DNA from: Pseudomonas sessilinigenes | Lineage (GTDB): Bacteria; Pseudomonadota; Gammaproteobacteria; Pseudomonadales; Pseudomonadaceae | Reading direction: 5' to 3' | Length of the DNA: 64,000 nucleotides | Assembly: GCF_003850565.1 (NCBI RefSeq) | Contig: NZ_CP027706.1 | Location: 4,216,001-4,280,000 of the forward strand | Shown: positions 46,828-56,533 of the stretch, in pieces | How the letters are laid out: every line of letters starts with the position of its first letter | Position numbering within the stretch: position 1 is the first letter of the stretch | Program-made: the position numbers and the translations under genes | The notes under the pieces: model-generated | What the model was told of the DNA's origin: nothing | What the model saw: the letters and a program-made list of their open reading frames with translations, nothing else | Databases searched by the model: none

Positions 46828-48606
46828 ATGGCTGACTACAAAGCGCCCCTGCGCGATATGCGCTTCGTCCTCAATGAAGTCTTCGAGGTCGACAAACTCT
46901 GGGGCCAGTTGCCGGCGCTGGCAGAAACGGTGGATGCCGAGACCGTCGAGGCGATCCTGGAAGAAGCGGGCAAAGTCACCGCCAGGAGCATCGGCCCGCT
47001 GAGCCGCAGTGGCGATGAAGAGGGCTGCCGCTGGAACGATACTGCGGTCACCACTCCAGAAGGTTTTCCACAGGCCTACCAGACTTACGCCGAGGGCGGC
47101 TGGGTCGGGGTCGGTGGTGATCCCGAGTTCGGTGGCATGGGCATGCCCAAGGTGGTATCGGCCCAGGTCGAGGAAATGGTCAACTCCGCCAGCCTCGCGT
47201 TCGGCCTGTACCCGATGCTGACTGCCGGGGCGTGCCTATCGATCAACGCCCACGCCAGCGAAGAGCTCAAGGCCACTTACCTGCCGAACATGTATGCCGG
47301 TGTCTGGGCCGGTTCCATGTGCCTGACCGAGCCTCACGCCGGCACCGACCTGGGGATCATCCGCACCAAGGCCGAGCCACGGGCCGATGGCGCCTATGCG
47401 ATCACCGGGACCAAGATCTTCATCACGGGTGGCGAACACGACCTGACGGAAAACATCATCCATCTGGTGCTGGCCAAGCTGCCGGATGCACCGGCTGGTC
47501 CCAAGGGCATCTCGCTGTTCCTGGTGCCCAAGTTCATGGTCAACGCCGATGGCAGCCTGGGCGAGCGCAACCTGGTGAGCTGCGGTTCGATCGAGCACAA
47601 GATGGGCATCCAGGCTTCCGCTACCTGTGTGATGAACTTCGACCAGGCTCTGGGTTACCTGGTGGGCGAGCCGAACAAGGGCCTGGCGGCCATGTTCACC
47701 ATGATGAACTACGAGCGCCTGGGGGTGGGCATCCAGGGCCTGGCCACTGGCGAGCGTTCCTACCAGAACGCGGTGGAGTACGCCCGTGACCGCCTGCAGA
47801 GCCGTGCACCGACCGGCCCGCAAGCCAAGGACAAGCCTGCCGATCCGATCATTGTCCACCCGGACGTGCGCCGCATGCTGCTGACCATGAAAGCGGCCAA
47901 CGAAGGCGGTCGGGCATTCTCCACTTATGTGGCGATGCAACTGGATACCGCCAAGTTCAGCGAGGATACCGACACCCGCAAGCGTGCGGAGAGCCTGGTG
48001 GCCCTGCTGACCCCCGTCGCCAAGGCATTCCTTACGGACCTGGGCCTGGAAACCACGGTCCATGGCCAGCAGATCTTTGGTGGCCACGGTTACATCCGCG
48101 AGTGGGGTCAGGAACAACTGGTGCGTGACGTGCGCATTACCCAGATCTATGAGGGCACCAACGGTATCCAGGCCCTGGACCTGGTAGGGCGCAAGATCGT
48201 TGGTAGCGGCGGTGCGTTCTACAAGCTGTTTGCCGAGGAGATCCGCCACTTCACCGCGACCGCCGATGCCACGCTGGGTGAGTTCGTCCGTCCGCTCAAT
48301 GCGGCACTGGACAACCTGGATGAGCTGACCACCTGGGTGCTGGATCGCGCGGCGACCAATTCCAACGAGATTGGCGCAGCGTCCGTGGAGTACCTGCAGG
48401 TATTCGGCTACACGGCCTATGCCTACATGTGGGCACTGATGGCCAAGGCGGCCCTGGGCAAGGAGCAGAACGATGATTTTTATGCCAGCAAGCTGGGAAC
48501 GGCGCGTTTCTACTTCGCTCGCCTGCTGCCGCGTATTCATTCCCTGAGCGCTTCGGTCAAGGCCGGTAGCGAATCACTGTTCCTGTTGCCTGCGGAGCAG
48601 TTTTGA
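46828..48606 (+). CDS. Acyl-CoA dehydrogenase (FadE-type), second paralogue
   Basis: FAD enzyme of 592 residues, clearly paralogous to the gene at 43116 along its whole length (same [14 protein letters not shown] start, CLTEPHAGTDLGIIRTKAEP, TGTKIFITGGEHDL, GGHGYIREWGQEQLVRD, YEGTNGIQALDLVGRK). It resembles PA0507/PA0508, for which a medium-chain role (FadE2) has been reported. The ATG at 46828 follows GCGAGG; upstream in-frame starts add a non-conserved leader. No PsrA box is visible ahead, so it may be regulated differently. Confidence 0.93.
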   Translation: MADYKAPLRDMRFVLNEVFEVDKLWGQLPALAETVDAETVEAILEEAGKVTARSIGPLSRSGDEEGCRWNDTAVTTPEGFPQAYQTYAEGGWVGVGGDPEFGGMGMPKVVSAQVEEMVNSASLAFGLYPMLTAGACLSINAHASEELKATYLPNMYAGVWAGSMCLTEPHAGTDLGIIRTKAEPRADGAYAITGTKIFITGGEHDLTENIIHLVLAKLPDAPAGPKGISLFLVPKFMVNADGSLGERNLVSCGSIEHKMGIQASATCVMNFDQALGYLVGEPNKGLAAMFTMMNYERLGVGIQGLATGERSYQNAVEYARDRLQSRAPTGPQAKDKPADPIIVHPDVRRMLLTMKAANEGGRAFSTYVAMQLDTAKFSEDTDTRKRAESLVALLTPVAKAFLTDLGLETTVHGQQIFGGHGYIREWGQEQLVRDVRITQIYEGTNGIQALDLVGRKIVGSGGAFYKLFAEEIRHFTATADATLGEFVRPLNAALDNLDELTTWVLDRAATNSNEIGAASVEYLQVFGYTAYAYMWALMAKAALGKEQNDDFYASKLGTARFYFARLLPRIHSLSASVKAGSESLFLLPAEQF

Positions 48607-48793
48607 TCGGGCAAAGTGCCTGTAAGTCATCTCTTACATCACGTGCTGCAGTTCGCCCATATCGGTGGATAAGGGGTACAGCTAATCTACGTTACATGGA
48701 CGTCGCGCAGGAAGCGCAAAGCAACAACACGGACACGTAGGATTCCGCCAGGATGGTGGAGTGAAATGGATGTCAGGGAAACAGTCTGCAAAG

Positions 48794-48813
48794 CCCCGCT
48801 TCGGCGGGGTTTT
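48794..48813. terminator. Intrinsic terminator between dehydrogenase and LysR genes
   Basis: CCCCGC-TTCG-GCGGGG (UUCG tetraloop) followed by TTTT, between the convergent second dehydrogenase and LysR genes. The rest of 48607-48843 shows no gene. Confidence 0.82.
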
Positions 48814-48843
48814 CTTTTGCCCGGATTTTTTCCTCTCGCTGTT

Positions 48844-49773
48844 TCAGCCCAGGGTTTCCGGCAGCACCGGGCCACTCAGGCGTCCGTCCTGGGTATGCAG
48901 CGGGTCCTCCAATAGCGTACGCAGCAATTCCAGCGTTCCTTGCTGACGCTGCAGGTCACGGCACACCAATCCGACTTTCAGCGGCACCCTGGGCTCGCTC
49001 AAGGGCTTCCAGAGCAATTCCCGGTTGCCGTGCTGCTGCTGGGAGCGTCCCGGCAAGACCGTGGCCAGCCGGGTATGAGGCAGGCTGTCGAGAATCCCCG
49101 CCATATTATTCAATTCCGCTTGCACCTGCGGACGCCGTCCCAGGTTGGCCAGTTGTGCCTGCCAGATCTGGCGGATCTGGAATTCCTCCCCGAGCAACAG
49201 CATCGGTAGCTCGGCCGCCTGGCTCATGGATACTTTCTTGAATTCGCGCAGGGGATGCTGCTCGGGGATGACCAGGGTCAGCTCGTCTTCGTACAGTGCA
49301 ACGCCATGCAGCCCCGGTTGCCGCGGTGGCAGATAGCTGATGCCGATGTCCAGCGAACCGTTGAGCAGGCGCCGTTCGATTTCCAGCCCGGTCAATTCGT
49401 AGATCTGCACCACCAGGTGTGGCTGGGCCTTGCGCACCCGTTCCAGCATTTGTGGTACCAGGCTGCTGTGCACGGTTTGCAGCACGCCGATGGCCAGGGT
49501 GCGCAGGGCCTGGCCCTTGAAGTTGCGCAGGGCCTCGCGAGCCTGTTGCAGGCCATCGAGCAGGGGCAGCGCGTGATTGTACAGGGTATGGGCGGCGAGG
49601 GTCGGCAACAGGCGCTTGCTACTGCGTTCGAACAGACTGACATCCAGGTGCTGTTCCAGCTGGCGGATCTGCTGGGAGAGCGCCGGTTGGGAGATCGAAA
49701 GACGCTCGGCGGCACGCCCTACATGGCCTTCTTCATACACCGCGACGAAGTAACGCAGTTGCTTAAAATCCAT
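48844..49773 (-). CDS. LysR family transcriptional regulator
   Basis: Regulator of 309 residues. The N-terminal winged helix-turn-helix (about 1-60, MDFKQLRYFVAVYEEGHVGRAAERLSISQPALSQQIRQLE) is followed by the LysR effector-binding domain (about 88-295) of the CynR/TcbR type. It is divergent from the aminotransferase gene, with 230 bases between, the usual arrangement for a LysR regulator and its target. The effector is unknown. The Shine-Dalgarno before the ATG at 49773 is weak. Confidence 0.9.
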   Translation of the reverse strand: MDFKQLRYFVAVYEEGHVGRAAERLSISQPALSQQIRQLEQHLDVSLFERSSKRLLPTLAAHTLYNHALPLLDGLQQAREALRNFKGQALRTLAIGVLQTVHSSLVPQMLERVRKAQPHLVVQIYELTGLEIERRLLNGSLDIGISYLPPRQPGLHGVALYEDELTLVIPEQHPLREFKKVSMSQAAELPMLLLGEEFQIRQIWQAQLANLGRRPQVQAELNNMAGILDSLPHTRLATVLPGRSQQQHGNRELLWKPLSEPRVPLKVGLVCRDLQRQQGTLELLRTLLEDPLHTQDGRLSGPVLPETLG

Positions 49774-50003
49774 AAGTATTTCTTATCGAAAAAGCTTAAA
49801 AATCGAAATGGCCCGAAGCCCCGTGGAAGCCTAGTCTAGCGCCTATTCACAAGGCTTACAGGGCCGCGCAAGGCGATGAGTACCGTTCGGGTCGATGGCA
49901 TTTACATAGGCAAGGCAAAAAATACGGGCCGTGCTCAGCTCGGTAACCGCGACAAACGTCCAGTTGCCAGCCGACCTGGGATGTGGCTCCAGGGGCTGCC
50001 GGC

Positions 50004-51287
50004 ATGAACCTGTTCAGCCTGCGCCGTTCCCCGCCCAGCCTGGACGACCTGGCCATCGCCCCCAGCCCGGCCGCCATGGCCGACAGCTTGTCCAGCGATT
50101 GCCTGATGCCCAGCGTCCAGCGCCCCCAGCCGGTATTTGTCCGGGGGCAGGGGTCCTGGCTCTGGGACAGCGACGATCGTACCTACCTGGACTTCACCCA
50201 GGCCGGAGCCGCCAACAGCCTTGGCCACAGCCCGTCGGTGCTGGTCAATGCGCTGACGGCCCAGGCGCAATCGTTGATCAACCCGGGCTCCGGGTTCTAC
50301 AACCGCGGCATGCTCAAGCTGGCCGCTCGCTTGTGCCGCAGCACCGGCAGCGACCAGGCCTATCTGCTGGGCAGTGGTAGCGAGGCCTGCGAGGCGGCGA
50401 TCAAGCTGGCCCGCAAGTGGGGCCAGCTCCATCGTGGTGGAGCGGCGGGGATCATCACGGCCAGCCAGGCCTGCCATGGTCGAGGTTTTGCCGCGCTGTC
50501 GGCGGCAGGCGGTGGCGCCGCGGGTAATCGTTTCGAACCGCGCCTGCCGGGTTTCAGCCAGGTGCCGTTCAATGACCTGCCAGCCCTGCATGCGGCGGTG
50601 GACGCACAAACCGTGGCGATCATGCTCGAACCGATCCAGGGCGAGGCCGGGGTCGTACCGGCCACCGAGCATTACCTCAAGGGCGTGGAGCGGCTGTGCC
50701 GTGAGCTGGGCATCCTGTTGATCTTCGACGAAGTCCAGACCGGTATCGGCCGTTGCGGCACCTTGCTCGCCGAGCAGTTGTATGGCGTGCGTGCCGACAT
50801 TATCGCCCTGGGCAAGGGCCTGGGCGGTGGAGTGCCGCTGGCGGCACTGCTGGCCCGGGGCAAGGCCTGCTGTTTCGAACATGGCGAACTCGACGGCACC
50901 CATCACGGTAATGCCCTGATGACTTCGGCCGGCCTGGCGGTGCTCGATTGCCTCCAGGAGCAGGGGTTCCTGCAACAGGTACGCAGCCATGGCCAGTATC
51001 TGGGGCAGGGGCTGGCTCGCCTGGCCAGCCGTTACGCCCAGGGTCAGGTCCGTGGCCAGGGACTGCTCTGGGGCATGAGCCTGGCAGACGATTCGGCGCA
51101 GGCGGTGGTCAAGGCTGCATTGCAGGAAGGGCTGCTGCTCAACGCCGTGCAACCGGACTGCCTGCGTTTCACTCCGGCGCTGACCGTGAGCAAGGGCAAT
51201 ATCGACGAGATGCTGCTGCGCCTGTCCAGGGCCTTTGCCCGGGTCCGCACCGCACAATTGCAATGTCGCAAGGGAGTGGCCGTCTGA
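50004..51287 (+). CDS. Class III PLP aminotransferase
   Basis: Aminotransferase of 427 residues in the acetylornithine/4-aminobutyrate group: PLP-phosphate loop GSGSEACEAAIKLARKW (about 114-130), LIFDEVQTGIGRCG (PLP Asp) and Schiff-base lysine in ALGKGLGGGVPLAAL (about residue 265). The start MNLFSLRRSPPSLDDL at 50004 has AGGGG ahead; a GTG at 49983 is possible. The stop overlaps the start of the amidotransferase-like gene by one base, so both are made together. Substrate is unknown; an omega-amino acid from lysine or polyamine breakdown is plausible because lysine genes lie nearby. Confidence 0.88.
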   Translation: MNLFSLRRSPPSLDDLAIAPSPAAMADSLSSDCLMPSVQRPQPVFVRGQGSWLWDSDDRTYLDFTQAGAANSLGHSPSVLVNALTAQAQSLINPGSGFYNRGMLKLAARLCRSTGSDQAYLLGSGSEACEAAIKLARKWGQLHRGGAAGIITASQACHGRGFAALSAAGGGAAGNRFEPRLPGFSQVPFNDLPALHAAVDAQTVAIMLEPIQGEAGVVPATEHYLKGVERLCRELGILLIFDEVQTGIGRCGTLLAEQLYGVRADIIALGKGLGGGVPLAALLARGKACCFEHGELDGTHHGNALMTSAGLAVLDCLQEQGFLQQVRSHGQYLGQGLARLASRYAQGQVRGQGLLWGMSLADDSAQAVVKAALQEGLLLNAVQPDCLRFTPALTVSKGNIDEMLLRLSRAFARVRTAQLQCRKGVAV

Positions 51288-52012
51288 TGCGTGTACTGAT
51301 CCTGCAGCATTCCCCGGCCGCTGGCCCGGGCCGTATCAGTCAGTGGCTGCTGGAGCGAGCCACGGCGGTACACATCTGCCACCTGCATGCCCATGCCCGT
51401 TTGCCGCGACTGGACAGCTTCGACCTGCTGATCCTCCTGGGTGGCCCCATGAGTGTCCATGACGAGGTGAAGGCGCCCTGGCTGGCTGCGGAAAAGCGCC
51501 TGCTGCGCAAGGCATTGTCTGCCGGCAAACGGGTGCTGGGCATCGGCCTGGGTGGCCAGCTCCTGGCCCAGGCCCTGGGCGCCCAGGTCCGCCCCTGCGC
51601 TGCTAGCGAGATTGGCTGGTGGCCCGTGGAGAAGTACCCCAGCGCCCAGGACTCGCCCCTGGGACTGGCGTTGCCGGAACGCTTGATGGCGTTCCATTGG
51701 CATGGTGAGAGCTTCGATCTGCCCAAGGGCGCCTTGCCGCTGTATCGCTCTGCGGCTTGTGCCAACCAGGGGTTCATCTGGCAGGAGCGCGCCATTGGCT
51801 TGCAATGCTTGCTGCAGAGCGACCTGCAAAGCATCGAGGCGCTCTTGCAGTCGCGCCCCAAGGGGTGGTTGAGCGCCGAACAGGATGCAGGCCCCGAGAG
51901 TGTCGAAGATCGCCAGGCGATCCTCGCTGGCATCCCTCATTGCAGCGGCCTGGCCCCGACGTTATTCCGGGTGCTGGACTATTTGTCCGGACCTCACCCA
52001 ACCCTGCGCTAA
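51287..52012 (+). CDS. Glutamine amidotransferase-like protein lacking the catalytic triad
   Basis: Class I GATase-fold protein of 241 residues. The fold is clear (LLILLGGPMSVHDEVKAPWL, VLGIGLGGQLLAQALGA, MAFHWHGESFDLPKGA, then a late GLQ segment), but the nucleophile position GIC-LG reads Gly-Ile-Gly-Leu-Gly, with Gly87 for Cys. The usual GLQFHxE reads Gly-Leu-Gln-Cys-Leu-Leu-Gln, with Leu175 for His and Gln177 for Glu. All three catalytic residues are therefore gone although the frame is intact. It is coupled to the aminotransferase upstream. Probably a non-catalytic partner or sensor. Confidence 0.86.
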   Translation: MRVLILQHSPAAGPGRISQWLLERATAVHICHLHAHARLPRLDSFDLLILLGGPMSVHDEVKAPWLAAEKRLLRKALSAGKRVLGIGLGGQLLAQALGAQVRPCAASEIGWWPVEKYPSAQDSPLGLALPERLMAFHWHGESFDLPKGALPLYRSAACANQGFIWQERAIGLQCLLQSDLQSIEALLQSRPKGWLSAEQDAGPESVEDRQAILAGIPHCSGLAPTLFRVLDYLSGPHPTLR

Positions 52013-52046
52013 CAGCATTCCTGAACCGTCTCGCGGTATAACGCAT

Positions 52047-52083
52047 CGCCCCGTGTCCGATCTTTCGCACGGGGCGTTTTTTT
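52047..52083 (+). terminator. Intrinsic terminator
   Basis: A 9-bp stem CGCCCCGTG / CACGGGGCG with a 12-base loop and seven T residues, 35 bases after the amidotransferase-like gene. Confidence 0.88.
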
Positions 52084-52186
52084 GTCTCTGTTTTTTCCAG
52101 ACCTGAATGGCAATAAACACCCCAGCGGCCTGGCCCTCAAGCTGCTGGGCACCGTGCACAAACACGGAGTCGAGATCCTCGCTTGA
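52082..52186 (+). other. Short open frame of 34 codons, possible remnant
   Basis: A frame from TTG at 52082 reads SLFFPDLNGNKHPSGLALK and then LLGTVHKHGVEILA before TGA. Composition is protein-like, but there is no Shine-Dalgarno (the upstream bases are the terminator tail) and no recognised family. It may be the tail of a decayed gene or chance. Confidence 0.25.
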
Positions 52187-52286
52187 GCGGGCCATAGGCC
52201 GGTTGGCAATTGGGCTGAACCCTGGCCAGAGGCCAGGGTCGATTGCAGGTAGGGCTCATCCGAGCCATTTCTGTCAGGAGTCATCC

Positions 52287-52445
52287 ATGGATCTGATCCG
52301 CATTATCTTCGCCATCCTGTTGCCGCCCCTTGGCGTGTTCCTGCAAGTGGGATTCGGCGGCGCCTTCTGGTTGAACATCCTGTTGACCTTGTGCGGATAC
52401 ATCCCCGGTATCGTGCATGCGGTGTACATCATCGCCAAGCGCTAG
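52287..52445 (+). CDS. Pmp3/YqaE family small membrane protein
   Basis: Hydrophobic peptide of 52 residues with two TM segments and the Pmp3 signature LLPPLGVFLQVGFGGAFWLNILLTLCGYIPGIVHAVYII (about residues 12-49 in outline). Relatives such as yeast Pmp3 and YqaE affect membrane potential and stress tolerance. AGGAG lies six bases before the ATG at 52287. It is alone between terminators. Family assignment is firm despite its size. Confidence 0.92.
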   Translation: MDLIRIIFAILLPPLGVFLQVGFGGAFWLNILLTLCGYIPGIVHAVYIIAKR

Positions 52446-52450
52446 AAAGC

Positions 52451-52477
52451 ATCAGGCCCGCTCCAGGCGGGCCTGAT
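52451..52477. terminator. Hairpin between the Pmp3 and S9 peptidase genes
   Basis: An 11-bp perfect stem ATCAGGCCCGC / GCGGGCCTGAT with loop TCCAG, between convergent genes. There is no T-run, so termination would be weak or need other factors. Confidence 0.6.
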
Positions 52478-52479
52478 AT

Positions 52480-54312
52480 TCAGTGCTGCGCCTGCAACAC
52501 CTTGCGGTAGAACAGCCACTCCTGTTCCAGGGCGTGGGCCTGGTTTGCGGCCTTGCGAAAACCGTGGCGTTCTTCCGGGTAGTAATGGGCCTCGGCGGCA
52601 AGCCCCTGCTCTTGCAGGGCCTTGAGCATGACCCGGGTTTGTTCGGGGACCACCACGGCGTCCAGCTCGCCCTGGAAGAACACGACGGGCACCCGGATCT
52701 GACCGGCGTGCAGCAACGGCGTACGCGCCAGGTAGCGCTCGCGATCCTGCTCGGGATCACCGATCAACCAGTCCAGGTAGTCGCCTTCGAACTTATGGGT
52801 GGTGCGGGCCAGGGCCAGGGGATCGCTGACGCCATACAAGCTGGCGCCGCCACAGAAGACCTGGCGCGAGGCCAGGGCGCAGAGGGTGGTATAGCCCCCG
52901 GCGCTGCCGCCACGAATGAATGCCTGCCGCGGATCGATCAGGCCCTGCTCGGCCAGGTGAGCTACCACGGCGCAGGCATCTTCCACGTCCACTTCGCCCC
53001 AGCGCAGGTGCAGCGCCTGGCGGTAGGCACGGCCATAACCCGTGCTGCCCCGGTAATTCAGGTCGGCTACGGCAAAGCCACGCTGGGTCCAGAACTGGAT
53101 ACGAGGGTCGAGCATCGGATAGCAGGCCGACGTCGGGCCACCGTGGATGAACACCACCAGGGGTGGGCGCTGTACGCCATTCATGGCCGGATAGAAGAAA
53201 CCATGGGCCTGGCCATCGCCACTGGCGTAGCACAGTGTTTGCGGCCGACTGATGCTGTGTGCCGGTAAGGGGGCGACGCCTCCGGCCAGCACCTGGACCT
53301 GGTGAGTCTCGCGGTCGATGGCGATCACCGCCGAGGGACTGATGGGCGAGGCAGCGATGCAATAGATGTGGTGTGCATCCACCGCCAGGCTGCGAAAACG
53401 GCTGTAGTCGCCAGTGAAGTCATCGTGCGAGCCATCCGCTTGGTGCAGGCCGAGGCGGCCGAAGCCTGCTTCGGTCCAGCTGGCCAGCCAGGTCTCTTCG
53501 CCGAGGGGCAGCCAGGTACAGCCACCCAATTGCCACGGGGCCGGGGCATGGTCCGCCGCTGCACAGGGCAAGGCTCGCAGGCCGTTGCCCGACTCGATCC
53601 AGGGTTGCCAGAAGCCCTGGCGATCGGTGAGGCAGCACAGTCGGTCATCGCGGTCGAAGCGCGGTTGCTGCAACGACTCCTGGGCGTTGTCACCCGCCAT
53701 GCAACGCGGCGCCCCCCAGCGACCGTCGGCCTGGCGTTCGGCGAGCATCAGGCGAGTGCTGGTCCAGGGCTGATGGGGGCGGTCCCATTCGATCCAGGCC
53801 AGGCGCTGGCCATTGGGGCTCAGGGTGGGCGCGGCATAAAAATCGGCACCGGCGGCCAGCAGCTGCTGGTGCCCGGTTTCGATATCGATGGCCAGCAAGC
53901 GATGGCGGTCATCGCATTCCTCCACGGCCAGGACCTGGCCGGCGTAATGCTGGACATCTCCATAGCGGCAGTCGCCCCGGGTCAGCGCCACGGGAGTGCC
54001 ACCGGCCAACGGCTGGCGATACAGCTGCTGGTCCTCGTCGTTGACGAACAGCAGGCTGTCGGCGCCGATGCAGAAGGCACCACCGCCGTATTCGTAGACC
54101 CGGCTGCGGGCACTGAAGCCGGGTGGGATCAGGCAACGAGCCTGGCCCTGATGCCAGTGCCAGATCCGGCAACTGGCATCTTCTGGGCGATATTCGTTCC
54201 AGAACAGGCCCTGGGGCGTCAGTTGCAGTTCGGCGAAGTCGACGCCAGCGGCGGTGGCCTGGCTGGCACTGAAGGGTTCAACCCTTGGCGATGAGGCGTG
54301 AGTTTCGTTCAT
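52480..54312 (-). CDS. Prolyl oligopeptidase family (S9) peptidase
   Basis: Serine peptidase of 610 residues: N-terminal beta-propeller (about 40-350) and C-terminal alpha/beta hydrolase domain with oxyanion [12 protein letters not shown] (about 388-399), nucleophile elbow GGSAGGYTT (Ser about 468), Asp in QGELDAVV and His in ERHGFRK. The start overlaps the pqqE end by 35 bases, so it belongs to the pqq transcript, as in other pseudomonads, where a gene of this type is named pqqM in some strains. A role in processing PqqA or its product has been suggested but is not shown here. No signal peptide. Confidence 0.88.
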   Translation of the reverse strand: MNETHASSPRVEPFSASQATAAGVDFAELQLTPQGLFWNEYRPEDASCRIWHWHQGQARCLIPPGFSARSRVYEYGGGAFCIGADSLLFVNDEDQQLYRQPLAGGTPVALTRGDCRYGDVQHYAGQVLAVEECDDRHRLLAIDIETGHQQLLAAGADFYAAPTLSPNGQRLAWIEWDRPHQPWTSTRLMLAERQADGRWGAPRCMAGDNAQESLQQPRFDRDDRLCCLTDRQGFWQPWIESGNGLRALPCAAADHAPAPWQLGGCTWLPLGEETWLASWTEAGFGRLGLHQADGSHDDFTGDYSRFRSLAVDAHHIYCIAASPISPSAVIAIDRETHQVQVLAGGVAPLPAHSISRPQTLCYASGDGQAHGFFYPAMNGVQRPPLVVFIHGGPTSACYPMLDPRIQFWTQRGFAVADLNYRGSTGYGRAYRQALHLRWGEVDVEDACAVVAHLAEQGLIDPRQAFIRGGSAGGYTTLCALASRQVFCGGASLYGVSDPLALARTTHKFEGDYLDWLIGDPEQDRERYLARTPLLHAGQIRVPVVFFQGELDAVVVPEQTRVMLKALQEQGLAAEAHYYPEERHGFRKAANQAHALEQEWLFYRKVLQAQH

Positions 54313-55408
54313 TGCGAAATGCCAATTGCTCGATGGTCTGGGTGGCGGTTTCGGACTCTTCCCGGGCCTTGAGGATCATTCCGTGGTGCGGCGACTTGCT
54401 GCATACCGGGTCGGCATTGCTGGCGTCGCCGGTCAGCATGAAGGCCTGGCAACGGCAGCCGCCGAAGTCCTGTTCCTTTTCGTCGCAGGAGCGGCACGGT
54501 TCGGGCATCCAGTCGTAGCCGCGAAAGCGGTTGAAGCCGAAGGATTCATACCAGATGTGCTGCATGCTGTGCTCGCGCACATTGGGAAATTGCACCGGCA
54601 GCTGGCGAGCACCATGGCACGGCAGGGCCGTACCGTCCGGGGTCACGGTGAGGAACAGGCTACCCCAGCCGTTCATGCAGGCCTTGGGGCGTTCTTCGTA
54701 GTAGTCCGGAGTGACGAAGATCAGTTTGCACGGATGCCCCTGGGCCTCCAGCTTGGCGCGGTATTCGTTGGTGATGCGCTCGGCGCGCACCAGTTGCTCC
54801 TGAGTCGGCAGCAGGCCAACACGATTGAGCTGGGCCCAGCCATAGAACTGGCAGGTGGCCAATTCGACGAAGTCGGCTTCCAGGGCGATGCACAGTTCGA
54901 TGATGCGGTCGATCTTGTCGATGTTGTGCCGATGGGTGACGAAGTTCAGCACCATCGGGTAGCCGTGGGCCTTCACCGCTCGGGCCATCTCCAGCTTCTG
55001 CGCGAAGGCCTTCTTGGAGCCGGCCAGCAGGTTGTTCACCTGCTCGTCGCTGGCCTGGAAGCTGATCTGGATATGGTCCAGGCCAGCCTTCTTGAAGTCG
55101 CTGATCTTCTGCTCGGTGAGGCCGATGCCGGAGGTGATCAGGTTGGTGTAGAACCCCAGCTTGCGTGCCTCACCGATCAGTTCGGCCAGATCCTGGCGCA
55201 CCAGCGGTTCGCCGCCGGAAAAGCCCAGCTGCGCGGCGCCCATCTCCCGGGCCTCGCGAAACACCTTGAGCCACTGGGCAGTATCGAGCTCCTTGCCCTG
55301 TGCCGCGAAGTCCAGCGGGTTGGAGCAGTACGGGCATTGCAGCGGGCAGCGATAGGTCAGCTCGGCCAGCAGCCACAGCGGCAGGCCGATCTCCGGCTTG
55401 GCGGGCAC
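54278..55408 (-). CDS. pqqE: PqqA peptide cyclase (radical SAM)
   Basis: Forms the Glu-Tyr carbon-carbon crosslink in PqqA, the first step of PQQ synthesis. 376 residues from the GTG at 55408. The radical SAM cluster motif is CPLQCPYC (CX3CX2C, about residues 22-29), GFSGGEP follows, and the SPASM domain at the C-terminus has CMNGWGS, CHGA and [16 protein letters not shown] for two auxiliary clusters. GTG is the only start close to the conserved [20 protein letters not shown]; its Shine-Dalgarno is poor, and it begins seven bases after the pqqD stop, so coupling is likely. Confidence 0.95.
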   Translation of the reverse strand: MPAKPEIGLPLWLLAELTYRCPLQCPYCSNPLDFAAQGKELDTAQWLKVFREAREMGAAQLGFSGGEPLVRQDLAELIGEARKLGFYTNLITSGIGLTEQKISDFKKAGLDHIQISFQASDEQVNNLLAGSKKAFAQKLEMARAVKAHGYPMVLNFVTHRHNIDKIDRIIELCIALEADFVELATCQFYGWAQLNRVGLLPTQEQLVRAERITNEYRAKLEAQGHPCKLIFVTPDYYEERPKACMNGWGSLFLTVTPDGTALPCHGARQLPVQFPNVREHSMQHIWYESFGFNRFRGYDWMPEPCRSCDEKEQDFGGCRCQAFMLTGDASNADPVCSKSPHHGMILKAREESETATQTIEQLAFRNERNSRLIAKG

Positions 55409-55415
55409 GTTGGAA

Positions 55416-55691
55416 TCAGCCGAGTTCGATCCAGTGCTGGGCACGGGCGACCTCCATGAATTGCTCGATATCGTCACCGAGCTCGGCGACCCCGGGGAAC
55501 TGCACCTGCAGTTCGCCGATGATCGCTGCCACGTCGCGCTCGCCATCGATCAAGCCGCCGATCAGGGCGGCGCTGTCGTTGAGCTTGATCATGCCCTCGG
55601 GGTACAGCAGGACATGGCCCTTTTGCGCCGGCTCGTACTGGAAGCGGTAGCCGGGGCGCCAGCGTGGGGTTTTGCTGCGATCGAAACTCAT
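55416..55691 (-). CDS. pqqD: PqqD, PqqA-binding peptide chaperone
   Basis: RiPP recognition element protein of 91 residues that binds the PqqA precursor and delivers it to PqqE. Winged-helix RRE pattern: [22 protein letters not shown] then [23 protein letters not shown]. The ATG overlaps the pqqC stop (ATGA), and the end is seven bases from pqqE. Some species fuse it to PqqC or PqqE; here it is separate. Confidence 0.95.
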   Translation of the reverse strand: MSFDRSKTPRWRPGYRFQYEPAQKGHVLLYPEGMIKLNDSAALIGGLIDGERDVAAIIGELQVQFPGVAELGDDIEQFMEVARAQHWIELG

Positions 55692-56440
55692 AAGGTGATC
55701 CCTTTGTGCCAGACCCGCTGCTCGGTGACGCTGTGATAAGGCGGGCGGTTCAGTTCATAGGCCATGCTCATGGCATCGAGCATGCTCCAAAGAATGTCCA
55801 GTTTGAACTGGAGAATTTCCAGCATGCGCTCCTGGCCCGCGCGGGTGGTGTAGTGCTGCAGGGTAATGGCCAGGCCGTGCTCCACGTCTCGCCGGGCCTG
55901 GCCCAGGCGCGTGCGGAAGTACTGGTAGCCGGCCGGGTCGATCCACGGATAGTGCTGGGGCCAGCTGTCCAGGCGCGACTGGTGGATCTGCGGGGCGAAC
56001 AGTTCGGTCAGGGAGCTGCTGGCGGCTTCCTGCCAACTGGCGCGCCGGGCGAAGTTGACGTAGGCATCCACGGCGAAGCGCACCCCCGGCAATACCAGCT
56101 CCTGGGAGCGCAACTGGTCCGGGTCCAGGCCCACGGCCTGGCCCAGGCGCAGCCAGGCCTCGATGCCACCGTCCTCGCCGGGGGCGCCGTCATGGTCCAG
56201 CAGGCGCTGGATCCACTCGCGGCGTACTTCCCGGTCCGGGCAGTTGGCGAGGATCGCCGCATCCTTCATGGGGATGTTCACCTGGTAGTAGAAGCGGTTG
56301 GCGACCCAGCCCTGGATCTGCTCGCGGCTGGCCCGGCCTTCGTACATCGCCACGTGGTAGGGGTGATGGATGTGGTAATAGGCGCCCTTGGCGCGCAGGG
56401 CCTGTTCGAATTCGGCGGGGGACAGCGGGGTGTCGGTCAT
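55688..56440 (-). CDS. pqqC: Pyrroloquinoline-quinone synthase
   Basis: Cofactor-free oxidase of 250 residues that carries out the final ring closure and eight-electron oxidation. TENA/PqqC helical fold with [15 protein letters not shown] (active-site His and Tyr), [24 protein letters not shown] and the C-terminal [32 protein letters not shown] take the ATG at 56440 ([19 protein letters not shown]), which matches the usual family length; a longer frame upstream lacks support. Confidence 0.96.
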   Translation of the reverse strand: MTDTPLSPAEFEQALRAKGAYYHIHHPYHVAMYEGRASREQIQGWVANRFYYQVNIPMKDAAILANCPDREVRREWIQRLLDHDGAPGEDGGIEAWLRLGQAVGLDPDQLRSQELVLPGVRFAVDAYVNFARRASWQEAASSSLTELFAPQIHQSRLDSWPQHYPWIDPAGYQYFRTRLGQARRDVEHGLAITLQHYTTRAGQERMLEILQFKLDILWSMLDAMSMAYELNRPPYHSVTEQRVWHKGITL

Positions 56441-56533
56441 CTGGGTTCTCCGGGGCTTGGCCTGGTCGCGGGCGGGCCCGCGGTTGCGCAAACGGCCCCA
56501 GGGCGCTGGGGCCGAGCTTGTATGGGATCGGCC

